Below, piece after piece: positions 18,066 to 26,341 of a DNA stretch of 64,000 nt (its first letter is position 1; each line of letters starts with the position of its first letter). The translations under genes and the position numbers were made by a program. The DNA lies in the NCBI RefSeq assembly GCF_034058155.1, contig NZ_CP139148.1, positions 62,001-126,000 of the forward strand, in the 5' to 3' direction. Below the pieces are notes generated by a model, which saw only the letters and a list, made by a program, of their open reading frames with translations, was not told the origin of the DNA and did not search any database. This DNA is from Flavobacterium sp. KACC 22761 (GTDB lineage: Bacteria > Bacteroidota > Bacteroidia > Flavobacteriales > Flavobacteriaceae).

Positions 18066-18073
18066 TAATTTTG
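18066..18073 (+). promoter_or_regulatory. -7 promoter element of ilvE; rest of the 17850-18160 gap
   Basis: TAATTTTG matches TAnnTTTG, 88 bases upstream of the ilvE ATG. In the remaining 311-base gap between mnmD and ilvE I see no ORF, hairpin or repeat that I can support. Confidence 0.45.
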
Positions 18074-18160
18074 CATTCAACAAAAAACTATTCTTCAGCA
18101 GATCACCACGTTATAAAATCATCTGTTTAGGAATTCAATTCGATAAAACTTTACATAATT

Positions 18161-19231
18161 ATGAGTACAACTCAAACAAGCAAAATTGAAATCAGAAAAG
18201 CTACTTCTTCTAAGATAAGCTCTGTAGACTTTGAAAACTTAAGCTTTGGTGCTGTATTTACAGACCATTTATTTGAATGTGATTACAAAAATGGACAATG
18301 GCAGACTCCGGTCATTAAGCCTTATGCACCTATTTTAATGGATCCTTCATCAAAAGTCTTTCATTATGGTCAAGCTATTTTTGAAGGAATGAAAGCTTAC
18401 AAAGATGAAAATAATGATGTTTGGTTGTTCAGACCTGATGAAAACTACAAACGTTTCAACAAGTCTGCAGTTCGTATGGCAATGCCAGAAGTTCCTGAAG
18501 ATATTTTCATGGAAGGTTTGAATGAATTATTAAAAATAGACCAAGAATGGATTCAGAGAGGAAATGGAGCAAGTATGTACATCCGCCCATTTATGATTGC
18601 TACAGGACCTGGAGTAATTGCAAATCCTTCTGATGAATATAAATTTATGATTTTGCTTTCTCCTGCAAAAGCATATTATGGAGGCGAAGTAAAAGTAATC
18701 ATTGCTGAACATTATAGTAGAGCTGCAAATGGTGGAATTGGTGCTGCAAAAGCTGCCGGAAACTACGCTGCTCAATTCTACCCTACTAACTTGGCAAACA
18801 AAGATGGTTTCCAACAAGTTATTTGGACTGATGATGCAACACACACAAAATTAGAGGAAGCGGGAACAATGAACGTTTTCTTCAGAATTAACGATACATT
18901 ATTGACTGCTCCAACAAGCGAAAGAATTTTAGATGGTGTTACCAGAAAAAGTTTGATCGCTATGGCTGAAAAAGAAGGCCTTAATGTAGAAGTTCGTCCA
19001 GTTATTGTTTCAGAATTAGTTGAAGCTGCTAAAAACGGATCTTTAAAAGAAATTTTTGGAGCTGGAACTGCTGCAGTAATCAGCGTTATCAAAGGATTTT
19101 CTTATAAAGATGAATATTATGAAATGGCTCCTGTAGAAAATTCATACGCTTCTTTCTTAAAAGAAAAATTAACTAGTCTTCAAAACAAACTTTCTGAAGA
19201 CACTTATGGATGGACCGTTAAAGTACAATAA
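18161..19231 (+). CDS. ilvE: Branched-chain amino-acid aminotransferase
   Basis: 356 residues, a class IV PLP enzyme that transfers the amino group between Leu/Ile/Val and 2-oxoglutarate. The PLP lysine is Lys197 in GAAKAAGNYAAQF, and the family segments GQAIFEGMKAY and FGAGTAAVIS are present. The length and the GGIGAAKAAGNYA block place it in the longer (type II, eukaryote-like) BCAT group. It is a single-gene unit with a good terminator. Confidence 0.93.
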   Translation: MSTTQTSKIEIRKATSSKISSVDFENLSFGAVFTDHLFECDYKNGQWQTPVIKPYAPILMDPSSKVFHYGQAIFEGMKAYKDENNDVWLFRPDENYKRFNKSAVRMAMPEVPEDIFMEGLNELLKIDQEWIQRGNGASMYIRPFMIATGPGVIANPSDEYKFMILLSPAKAYYGGEVKVIIAEHYSRAANGGIGAAKAAGNYAAQFYPTNLANKDGFQQVIWTDDATHTKLEEAGTMNVFFRINDTLLTAPTSERILDGVTRKSLIAMAEKEGLNVEVRPVIVSELVEAAKNGSLKEIFGAGTAAVISVIKGFSYKDEYYEMAPVENSYASFLKEKLTSLQNKLSEDTYGWTVKVQ

Positions 19232-19253
19232 TCCAAAACCGCAATAAATAAAG

Positions 19254-19292
19254 AAACCCGATAGATTTAAAATTTATCGGGTTTTAAATTTT
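19254..19292 (+). terminator. Terminator after ilvE
   Basis: AAACCCGATA (19254-19263) pairs with TATCGGGTTT (19275-19284), followed by a T-rich tail. Confidence 0.8.
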
Positions 19293-19369
19293 TATAGCAG
19301 TTGCCTAAATTTAAACAGATAGAAACATAGATACAATATACCTCAAGAATATTAAAAAGAAACATGTTT

Positions 19370-19498
19370 CTAACGTTCTGACGCTTGGCGAGGTTGGGAA
19401 ATAAAGATGCGAGATTTTTCCAATATGCACAAATTTCCCAAGCACAAAACTATCTTTAAATTCAGCATAAAACCCCAATCGTGCCAAACGGCTGTTAG
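19370..19498. repeat. Nested palindrome resembling an integron attC site (dispersed repeat)
   Basis: Three nested inverted pairs share one centre: CTAAC (19370-19374) with GTTAG (19494-19498), TTGGC (19385-19389) with GCCAA (19483-19487), and TTGGGAAAT (19394-19402) with ATTTCCCAA (19433-19441). Outer AAC/GTT ends plus inner arms are the geometry of attC recombination sites. The outer 7-mers miss the RYYYAAC/GTTRRRY consensus at one or two positions. It abuts the 3' end of the small minus-strand gene 19509-19850, as an attC abuts its cassette gene. I see no second copy on the other side and no integrase in the window. Confidence 0.5.
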
Positions 19499-19508
19499 TG
19501 GCAGGTTT

Positions 19509-19850
19509 TTAATATTCATATTCTATATGGACTTTTGTACTGCTTTTCGAATCTTTTCCATAAACATCAAGATTACATTTCCAATGTGAATTTGGACCAA
19601 GCCACTCTTCAAGTTCAAACTTTTTGTCGTTATCAACTACAAATACACGATTGTTTTCCAATAAAATTTTTCCAGTTTTTTTATTCAAGTTGTTAATTAA
19701 AATATCTCCAGATTCAGAATCGTAATAAACATCTTGTAAATCTCCATAACGATCTTCAATATCCATTAAATGCAAACCTTGATAAACCATAAAGCCAAGT
19801 ATAAAAACTACTGTTAAAATTCTAATTAATAATTTAGTTACTTTATTCAT
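19509..19850 (-). CDS. Small membrane-anchored protein of unknown function
   Basis: 113 residues. One N-terminal hydrophobic helix (about 6-24), then a soluble part with Asp/Glu-rich and YDSESGDILINNLNKKTGK segments and a basic/aromatic end (KVHIEYEY). I do not recognise a family. Its stop codon is about ten bases from an attC-like palindrome, so it could be a former integron-type gene cassette. That is an inference from position only. Confidence 0.55.
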   Translation of the reverse strand: MNKVTKLLIRILTVVFILGFMVYQGLHLMDIEDRYGDLQDVYYDSESGDILINNLNKKTGKILLENNRVFVVDNDKKFELEEWLGPNSHWKCNLDVYGKDSKSSTKVHIEYEY

Positions 19851-19976
19851 AATACCTAAGTAAACTTGTCTCTAACACATAGCTATGTGCATTAATACAA
19901 GTGAAACGCCCTCTTTTTAAGCGCATTAAAAACTATGATTCTATGTGTTTAAATATTTGAGCTAAAGATTTCATTT

Positions 19977-20357
19977 TTACAATAATTTCGAAAAATCTGG
20001 CTTGAAATAATTTGGACCTTTCATTACTTTTCCGTCTTCGCGATAAATTGGTTGGCCGTCTTCACCAAGTTTGCTCATATTGCTGCGTTGAATTTCATCA
20101 AAAACAGCTTCAATTTTATCCTGAAGTCCATGCTCGATAATCGTACCACATAAAATGTACATCATATCACCAAGAGCATCGGCAATTTCGACAATATCGT
20201 TATTTTGAACCGCTTCAAGATATTCTTCGTTTTCTTCTTTCATCAAATTATAACGAAGCAGCTTTTTTGTTGCTCCCAAATCAGCGATTGGCGACTGACT
20301 GTGACCTATTTTAAAAGCAGTATGAAATTCAGTTACTGCATCCAATTGTTTCTTCAT
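19977..20357 (-). CDS. MazG-like nucleoside triphosphate pyrophosphohydrolase
   Basis: 126 residues of the all-alpha NTP pyrophosphatase superfamily, which hydrolyses (d)NTPs or phosphoribosyl-ATP to monophosphates. The metal-binding pattern is visible as EENEEYLEA in the first helix pair and EIADALGDMMYI in the second. The C-terminal SKLGEDGQPIYREDGKVMKGPNY is typical of the small family annotated as nucleoside triphosphate pyrophosphohydrolase. The substrate is not predictable. It is divergent from the small membrane gene at 20439. Confidence 0.85.
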   Translation of the reverse strand: MKKQLDAVTEFHTAFKIGHSQSPIADLGATKKLLRYNLMKEENEEYLEAVQNNDIVEIADALGDMMYILCGTIIEHGLQDKIEAVFDEIQRSNMSKLGEDGQPIYREDGKVMKGPNYFKPDFSKLL

Positions 20358-20412
20358 GTTTTTAATTGATTAAATGAATTGGCAAATTAGTAACAATTCG
20401 TGTACAATTCTC

Positions 20413-20420
20413 TAAATTTG
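20413..20420 (+). promoter_or_regulatory. -7 promoter element fixing the start of the next small gene
   Basis: TAAATTTG lies inside what would be the coding region if an upstream GTG at 20400 were used. Its position supports the ATG at 20439 as the true start. Confidence 0.5.
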
Positions 20421-20438
20421 CCAAAAATAATTTCATCT

Positions 20439-20627
20439 ATGTTTAGTCAAGGACAAATAATATTCGGAGTCTGCTTTTTTATTGCTTTTGTAATTGTTAT
20501 GATATTTGCATATCGAAAAGACCTCGCGCTTCATAAAATATTCTACAAAGGAAATTACAAGGTTTTGCTTGTATTTCTACTCTTCATTGCTCTTTTATTT
20601 GTGATCAAAATCTTTTTCAAAAGATAA
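20439..20627 (+). CDS. Small membrane protein with two hydrophobic helices
   Basis: 62 residues from the ATG at 20439 (MFSQGQIIFGV). Two transmembrane helices (about 7-25 and 43-58) are joined by a basic cytoplasmic loop (YRKDLALHKIFYKGNYK), so both ends are likely outside. I do not assign a function. A promoter element 19 bases upstream supports this start over a longer reading from 20400. Confidence 0.65.
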   Translation: MFSQGQIIFGVCFFIAFVIVMIFAYRKDLALHKIFYKGNYKVLLVFLLFIALLFVIKIFFKR

Positions 20628-20817
20628 TTTGTAGAATCCCGATTTTTACTTCCATTAAATAAATTTAAAAAAATATAATTAAACGCTTTCAAACACGTTT
20701 AATTTGAATATTTTTTTGATCAAAATAATTTATAAAGTGTACTTTTATCGCGATGCTATTTTTAGTGTGACTAGTAATAAAAATTTATAACTTTACGACA
20801 CCAAACATTCTACCCAA

Positions 20818-22038
20818 ATGAAGATTCTAAAATATTTATTTCTTTTATCATTATTAAGCTTAGTTGCTCTTACTGTTTTTGTTGCTACTCAAAAAGGTAT
20901 TTTTACTGTAGAAAGAAGCAAGGTGATCAATTCGCCAAAAGCGACAGTTTACAACTACATCAATGATTTTAGGAATTATGAAGATTTTGAATCTTGGGCG
21001 GTTGAAGACCCTTCATTAAATTTTACTTTCCCAAATAAAACAGCTGGAAACGGCGCTTCATTTTACTGGACAGGAACAGAAGGTTCTGGAAATGCTATCA
21101 CGCTAAAAACAAAAGACGGCGAAAGCATTCAGCAAAAAATGAAATATGACGGTACTGAAGCCGATGTGAATTGGACTTTCAAAGATACTTTGGCAGGAAA
21201 AACAAAAGTTACTTGGAAAGCAAAAGGAACAATGAGCTTTTTGTTCAAAATCTATACGGCTCTAAACGGAGGTTCAGATAAAGTTATCGGAACAATTTAT
21301 GAAAAGAGCTTAGCAAACATTGACAAAAATCTGGATTACGAAACCAAAACCTACAATATAAAAGTTGACGGTGTGGTTCAAAAAACCGAAACGCCTTATA
21401 TCAAACAGACATTTACAAGTGAAATTGCGAAAGTAACCAAAAATGCAAGAATTGTAATTCCGAAGCTTATTCGCTTTAGCGAAACCAATGCTTTACAAGC
21501 TACAGGAAAACCGTTTATTATTTATCATACTTATAATACCACAACTGGACTAGCCAAAATTTCGATTTGTTTGCCAATAAACAAAGAAATCTCAATTAGT
21601 TCTGGAAGTGATATTTTATCTGGCAAATTAAACGGATTTGAAGCTGTAAAAACAACTTTAACAGGTGATTATTCACATACTGCTGAAGCTATAGGAAAAA
21701 GTACAGCATACATCAACAATCAAAAAATTGTACCGGATTTAAGTTGGTCACATTTAGAAGTACTGACCGTAAATAAATTAGACACAAAAAGTCCGTCTAA
21801 ATTACTTACTGAAATCTATTTCCCAACAAAACCAAAAGTTGTTCCGGTAACAGCTCCAGTTTCTGATCCATACAGCAATACACAAACAGATCCGTCAGCA
21901 GTAAACACAGCTACAGATCCTGCAGTTGCCAACCCAGCAACAACAACTCCTGTTGTGAAAAAATCGGTAGCCAAACCAAAACCTGCCGCACCTAAACCTA
22001 CTACACCGACAACTACGCCAGAAGAAGATGAATTCTAA
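20818..22038 (+). CDS. SRPBCC-fold protein with a C-terminal GyrI-like domain and Pro/Thr-rich tail
   Basis: 406 residues. An N-terminal hydrophobic helix (5-24) precedes an SRPBCC/polyketide-cyclase-like domain (about 30-170; VERSKVINSPKATVYNYIND is its typical opening). The region 195-340 looks like a GyrI-like effector-binding domain (PFIIYHTYNT, then TTLTGDYSHTAEAI and later LTEIYFP). The last 55 residues are a low-complexity Pro/Thr/Ala/Lys tail. Such proteins are hydrophobic-ligand binders, but the ligand is unknown. It is 59 bases before the sigma factor gene on the same strand. Confidence 0.75.
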   Translation: MKILKYLFLLSLLSLVALTVFVATQKGIFTVERSKVINSPKATVYNYINDFRNYEDFESWAVEDPSLNFTFPNKTAGNGASFYWTGTEGSGNAITLKTKDGESIQQKMKYDGTEADVNWTFKDTLAGKTKVTWKAKGTMSFLFKIYTALNGGSDKVIGTIYEKSLANIDKNLDYETKTYNIKVDGVVQKTETPYIKQTFTSEIAKVTKNARIVIPKLIRFSETNALQATGKPFIIYHTYNTTTGLAKISICLPINKEISISSGSDILSGKLNGFEAVKTTLTGDYSHTAEAIGKSTAYINNQKIVPDLSWSHLEVLTVNKLDTKSPSKLLTEIYFPTKPKVVPVTAPVSDPYSNTQTDPSAVNTATDPAVANPATTTPVVKKSVAKPKPAAPKPTTPTTTPEEDEF

Positions 22039-22097
22039 AACAAAGAGCATTAAACCTTTGTCTTAAAATTCATTCTAACTAGGATAAATGAAAAAAT

Positions 22098-22640
22098 TTG
22101 ACAGACGAGAAGGAATTTATACAACAATTATTGAATCCTAAAACGCAAAACGCAGCGTTTCAAAAACTCTTGTCTGATTATCAAAAACCGTTATATTCTC
22201 ATATTCGAAACATTGTTTTGGATCATGACGATACCGATGATGTTTTGCAGAATACTTTTGTAAAAGTTTTTCAGTATTTAAAAAATTTCAAAGGCGAAAG
22301 CAAGCTTTTTTCTTGGATGTACCGCATTGCAACAAATGAAGCTTTGACCTTTTTAAATCAAAAAGCAAAATTAAGCGGACTGACATCTGAAGCTTTACAA
22401 ACAAAAACTATTGAAAATCTAAAATCTGATACCTATTTTGATGGAGATGAAATTCAAATCAAGCTCCAAAAAGCCATCGTTACTTTGCCTGAAAAACAGC
22501 AATTGGTTTTTAAAATGAAATATTTTGAAGAATTAAAGTACGAAGAAATCGCTGAAATTTTAGGAACTTCAGTGGGCGCTCTAAAAGCATCTTATCATCA
22601 TGCGGTAAAAAAAATTGAATTATATGTTACATCAAATTAA
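22098..22640 (+). CDS. ECF-type RNA polymerase sigma factor (TTG start)
   Basis: 180 residues. Region 2 is seen in DDTDDVLQNTFVKVFQYLKNF and SWMYRIATNEALTFL, and region 4 in YEEIAEILGTSVGALKASYHHAVKKIE, with no region 3, as in the ECF group. The natural start appears to be TTG at 22098: no in-frame ATG or GTG lies nearby upstream, and homology begins at once. An out-of-frame ATG at 22088 opens a 17-codon ORF that overlaps the start. It is followed at 33 bases by an anti-sigma-like gene and then by a small periplasmic protein. Confidence 0.9.
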   Translation: MTDEKEFIQQLLNPKTQNAAFQKLLSDYQKPLYSHIRNIVLDHDDTDDVLQNTFVKVFQYLKNFKGESKLFSWMYRIATNEALTFLNQKAKLSGLTSEALQTKTIENLKSDTYFDGDEIQIKLQKAIVTLPEKQQLVFKMKYFEELKYEEIAEILGTSVGALKASYHHAVKKIELYVTSN

Positions 22641-22673
22641 ACCTTTTGTAAAAAAAACTATCTTATAGACATT

Positions 22674-23087
22674 ATGAAAGCATTTAAATTAGAAAACGAA
22701 CCGAAAATCAAATCTGGATTTAAAACTCCAGAGCATTATTTTGATGATTTATCGGCAAAAGTTTTACAGCAGATTAACGAAAAAGAAGTAAAAGTAATAC
22801 CATTTTACAAACGCAAAAATGTAATTTCAATCGCTGTGGCCGCAGTAATTGTTTTTGCACTGATGATTCCTATTGTCAATAATTACAATGACACTTCTAA
22901 AGAACTTGACGAAGCTACTTTAGAAACCTATTTATCATATCAATCGAATTTGAACCAATACGATTTGATTCAAAATTTAGACACAAAAGACATTCAAAAA
23001 CTAAATAAAAATGTTGCTATTGAGGATGAAACTCTTGAAGACATTCTAGCATCAAATCCTAACATCGAACACTTAATTTCTGAATAA
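22674..23087 (+). CDS. Probable anti-sigma factor (single-pass membrane protein)
   Basis: 137 residues. A short N-terminal cytoplasmic part (LENEPKIKSGFKTPEHYFDDL) is followed by one transmembrane helix (about 51-68, VISIAVAAVIVFALMIPIV) and a periplasmic part rich in Asp/Glu/Asn. The size, topology and position directly after an ECF sigma factor are the evidence. I see no zinc-binding HxxxCxxC, so it would not be a ZAS-type anti-sigma factor. The role is inferred from context. Confidence 0.65.
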   Translation: MKAFKLENEPKIKSGFKTPEHYFDDLSAKVLQQINEKEVKVIPFYKRKNVISIAVAAVIVFALMIPIVNNYNDTSKELDEATLETYLSYQSNLNQYDLIQNLDTKDIQKLNKNVAIEDETLEDILASNPNIEHLISE

Positions 23088-23104
23088 AAAACAAAACTTA
23101 AAAG

Positions 23105-23563
23105 ATGAAGATCAAAAATATACTGCCGATAATTTTGTTCATGATAAGCTTTTCATTTTACGCCCAAGGCGGAAAAATAGATGAAAAACGCGAAAAAATC
23201 AAAGCTTATAAAGTTTCTTTTTTAACAACTGAGTTAGAACTGACTCCTTCAGAAGCTGAAAAATTCTGGCCAATTTACAACGCCTATGATGACAAACAAT
23301 TTGAATTAAGACATCAAAAAATGAAAGCGTATATGGAACGCCTGGATGATGACAATATTAATTCAATTTCTGAGAAAGAAGCTGCAGTCGTGCTTGCGCA
23401 AATGGAAAGCACAGACAAAGAATTATATCTTTTGCGAGAAAAATACAATGCAAACTTAAAAAAGATTCTTTCAGCAAAAAAAATATTGAAACTTAAAAAA
23501 TCTGAAGATGACTTTAATCGAAAATTACTAAAGCAATATCGTGATAAGGCCGCAAAAGATTAA
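23105..23563 (+). CDS. Small periplasmic helical protein, Spy/CpxP-like sensor of the ECF system
   Basis: 152 residues with a signal peptide ending SFYAQ. The mature protein is helical and highly charged, with LELTPSEAEKFWPIYNAYDDKQFELRH, a variant of the LTxxQ-type motif of Spy/CpxP chaperones. It is the third gene of the ECF operon (18-base gap). Flavobacterial homologues are commonly named sensor of ECF-type sigma factor. A role in relaying envelope stress is plausible but unproven. A strong terminator follows. Confidence 0.75.
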   Translation: MKIKNILPIILFMISFSFYAQGGKIDEKREKIKAYKVSFLTTELELTPSEAEKFWPIYNAYDDKQFELRHQKMKAYMERLDDDNINSISEKEAAVVLAQMESTDKELYLLREKYNANLKKILSAKKILKLKKSEDDFNRKLLKQYRDKAAKD

Positions 23564-23578
23564 ATAAAATACAACAGC

Positions 23579-23636
23579 GACAAGCCCCCTATATAATAAT
23601 ACTTACTTTATTATTTAGGGGGCTTGTTATTTTTTA
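23579..23636. terminator. Bidirectional terminator after the ECF operon
   Basis: CAAGCCCCCTA (23581-23591) pairs with TAGGGGGCTTG (23616-23626), with an extra A/T stem inside and T runs outside. It is shared by convergent genes. Confidence 0.85.
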
Positions 23637-23649
23637 AAGAATTTATTCT

Positions 23650-24711
23650 TTATATAAAAGTAATTCGGATCAACTTATTGTAACCTGCTGCTATTGCTGT
23701 ATTCTTATTCACAAATCGGATTGTAAAAAGCTTAGAATCATCGGAAAGCTGTTTCCAAGTTGCGCCTCCATCTTGAGAATATTGAATGCCTGAAGCACCT
23801 ACACAAACCAGCTCTCTTGCGTTACTTCCAGGCACGTACTGCACGCATGAAGCATATCCAAAACCTTGGTTTTGACCAATCAATTCCCAAGTTTTACCGC
23901 CATCTTTTGTGCAAATCTTGTTGTCTGAATTTTTCTCCGGAAACTCATAATCACCTCCTGCAGCAAATCCGTGTTTTGCATCATAAAAATCAGCAGTAAA
24001 AATTCCTGTCATTTCTTTTCCTTGAATAATTGGCGTATCAACAACTTTCCAAGTTTTTGCTTTATCTGGAGAATAAAAAACACGAGATTTTTTTCCGCCA
24101 GAAACCAGCCATGTATCGTTCCCTTTAATTATGATGTTGGTATTACTTGCTGCAAAAGCTGCTTCGCCCTGCGTATTTGTCGGTAATTTATCTGAAAGTA
24201 GTTTTGTCCAAGTTTCACCTCCGTCACGAGTCACAATCATCGAAAAAGTGTCTTCTGTAGGATCTCCAATTGCGATTCCTTCTTTTTCATTCCAGAATTG
24301 CATACTGTCGTAAAACACTTTTGAGTTAACTTCTTTATAAACTAATTTAACTTTTCTAGTCTTTTTGTCAATTTGGTACAACAACGCAGGATTTGCAACA
24401 CTTAATAAAAAAATGCTTTTTGAATTTTGCGCGATGCTTCTAAATTCCAAATTAAGGGTATCGCGATAGATATGATCTTCAAATTTTTCTCTTTTGTCTA
24501 AATCAAAACAGCCAAAACGAGAGTTATCGGCACCGTACCATATTTTATTATTATCGATAGCAATCGCTCTAATACTAATTTTATCCTGAAATAAAACTTC
24601 GGTCTGCATTGAAACAAAGCCTCCTGCAATTGGTGCTTTATCATTATTTTTCAACGCTTTAAAGGACACCAATAAAACAAATAAACTAAAAAATAATATT
24701 AATTTTCTCAT
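23650..24711 (-). CDS. Exported beta-propeller protein with Asp-box (BNR) repeats
   Basis: 353 residues from the ATG at 24711, which places the signal peptide at the start. Three further upstream codons are open. Four Asp-box turns are visible: RDGGETW, SPDKAKTW, KDGGKTW and SQDGGATW, the hallmark of sialidase-like or Ycf48-like seven-bladed propellers. I see no catalytic sialidase residues. It is often labelled oxidoreductase or photosystem-assembly-like protein in related genomes, neither of which is supported here. Likely periplasmic; function unknown. Confidence 0.75.
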   Translation of the reverse strand: MRKLILFFSLFVLLVSFKALKNNDKAPIAGGFVSMQTEVLFQDKISIRAIAIDNNKIWYGADNSRFGCFDLDKREKFEDHIYRDTLNLEFRSIAQNSKSIFLLSVANPALLYQIDKKTRKVKLVYKEVNSKVFYDSMQFWNEKEGIAIGDPTEDTFSMIVTRDGGETWTKLLSDKLPTNTQGEAAFAASNTNIIIKGNDTWLVSGGKKSRVFYSPDKAKTWKVVDTPIIQGKEMTGIFTADFYDAKHGFAAGGDYEFPEKNSDNKICTKDGGKTWELIGQNQGFGYASCVQYVPGSNARELVCVGASGIQYSQDGGATWKQLSDDSKLFTIRFVNKNTAIAAGYNKLIRITFI

Positions 24712-24947
24712 GTAGGTCAAGATTTAGTTGTTGCTAAAATACAATTATTTATAACATATAAAATAGCTTTTGTTTTTTTTGATCACAATCTTTTTAACAG
24801 CCTTTTCTGCAGAATCAAAATCAAAAACAAATCAACAAAACACAATACACTAAAAAACAACAACTTAAACCAAACAGAATCTGAAATTATTTTTTTGGCA
24901 CAGTAATTGGATATTCCCTAACAACTAATTTTTTAATATTATTTGCC

Positions 24948-26207
24948 ATGAAAGCGCACCTACTTATACTAGCATTTTTAACCATTGGATTTAGTTCTTG
25001 TTCTGCACAAAACCAAGCCACTGTTTATGCAAAAAATTCAGACATTAGCGACAACTTAGATTTAAGAGCGGTTGCTTCAATGTTTGGGGAATCAGCCAAT
25101 CTTCAAGATTTTGAAAGAAGATTGAATGATCCAAAATACCAAATATCAAACCTTGACTTAAATGGAGACGATCAAGTTGATTATTTACGAGTGATTGAAT
25201 CTGTTGAAAACAGAACTCACGTTGTAATTATTCAAGCTGTTTTAGACCGTGATGTTTATCAAGATGTCGCAACAATCGATGTTGAAAGAGACAATTACAA
25301 CAAAGTTAGCGTTCAGGTTGTAGGAAACGCATATTTGTATGGCGCAAACTACATTTATGAACCTGTTTACAATGTTGTTCCGGTGATCTATAGCTCATTT
25401 TGGGTTACTAACTACAGACCTTACTGCTCAACTTGGTACTGGGGATACTATCCAACATATTATACAGCATGGAGACCTTACCCAGTTTACAGATATAGAA
25501 ACAACGTAAATATTTGCATCAACGCAAACTACAGTTACAACTACGTAAATTACAGAAGAAGTTATGTTGCACCTACTATATATGCATCAAGACGTACTTA
25601 TGGATACGAAAGAATGAGACCAAATTATAGTTTTGCTGAAAGACACGGCAATGTGAACAACAGATATGAATTGGATCAAAGAAGAGTAACCAGCAGACCT
25701 TATACTGCTTCTCAAAATACTAACAATCCAGTTAGATCTAGTGCCGGAAGACCTCAATATGGAGAAAACAGAGTATCAGATAGAAGCTATGGTTCTGATA
25801 GAAATACAGACAGAAATTACAATAACTCAAGTCGTCCTACAATGAGCAACAGAGAAAATCCTGCTCCTGTAGCGACTCCATCAAGACCAGATTACAGCAG
25901 AAACAATTCAGATAACAGAAATTACACTGATAGATCGGCATCACAAAACAATGATTCACCTAGAAGTTATCCTGAAAACAGAAGAATCTCAATGAATGAT
26001 TCAAACAGCGACAGACCAGTTTCTGTACAAAGAAGTGAGCCTTCAAGAAATTATTCTGAAAACAGAGGAAATTCTGAAAACAGATCTTACAGTTCAAGAC
26101 CACAAAACGCACAACGTTCTGAGGCGCCAAGAATGAGCCAAGAATCAAGAGGCGGGCAGCCACAAAGAGAAAGCGGATCACGTGGCGGTGGAAACAGAAG
26201 AGGTTAA
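24948..26207 (+). CDS. Exported lipoprotein-like protein with a long Asn/Arg/Ser-rich tail
   Basis: 419 residues with a probable lipobox (FSSC, Cys19). The N-terminal 100 residues form a structured domain containing DLNGDDQVDYLRVIE, an EF-hand-like loop, and a beta-rich continuation. From about residue 140 the sequence is Tyr/Trp/Pro-rich, and from about residue 230 it is almost entirely low-complexity (Asn, Arg, Ser, Tyr, Glu) with repeated ENR, RNYS and SRP units. The tail looks disordered and basic, perhaps cell-surface or nucleic-acid adhesive. I do not recognise a family. Confidence 0.75.
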   Translation: MKAHLLILAFLTIGFSSCSAQNQATVYAKNSDISDNLDLRAVASMFGESANLQDFERRLNDPKYQISNLDLNGDDQVDYLRVIESVENRTHVVIIQAVLDRDVYQDVATIDVERDNYNKVSVQVVGNAYLYGANYIYEPVYNVVPVIYSSFWVTNYRPYCSTWYWGYYPTYYTAWRPYPVYRYRNNVNICINANYSYNYVNYRRSYVAPTIYASRRTYGYERMRPNYSFAERHGNVNNRYELDQRRVTSRPYTASQNTNNPVRSSAGRPQYGENRVSDRSYGSDRNTDRNYNNSSRPTMSNRENPAPVATPSRPDYSRNNSDNRNYTDRSASQNNDSPRSYPENRRISMNDSNSDRPVSVQRSEPSRNYSENRGNSENRSYSSRPQNAQRSEAPRMSQESRGGQPQRESGSRGGGNRRG

Positions 26208-26235
26208 TAACAAAATCACATTTTCTAAATAAAAA

Positions 26236-26270
26236 AAAGAGCACAATTTACCAATTGTGCTTTTTTTTAT
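26236..26270. terminator. Terminator after the low-complexity lipoprotein gene
   Basis: GCACAATT (26241-26248) pairs with AATTGTGC (26253-26260), with A and T runs outside. The run of eight Ts suggests strong termination on the plus strand. Confidence 0.8.
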
Positions 26271-26309
26271 CTTTTTAATTATAATTGTCGCTAATTTGTT
26301 TTAAAACAG

Positions 26310-26317
26310 TAAATTTG
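26310..26317 (+). promoter_or_regulatory. -7 promoter element of kup
   Basis: TAAATTTG lies 24 bases before the chosen ATG, with a TTG at 26285-26287, 22 bases upstream. It falls inside the longer reading frame, so it supports the ATG at 26342 as the start. Confidence 0.5.
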
Positions 26318-26341
26318 CAACCGTCTTTTATAAAATCAAAC

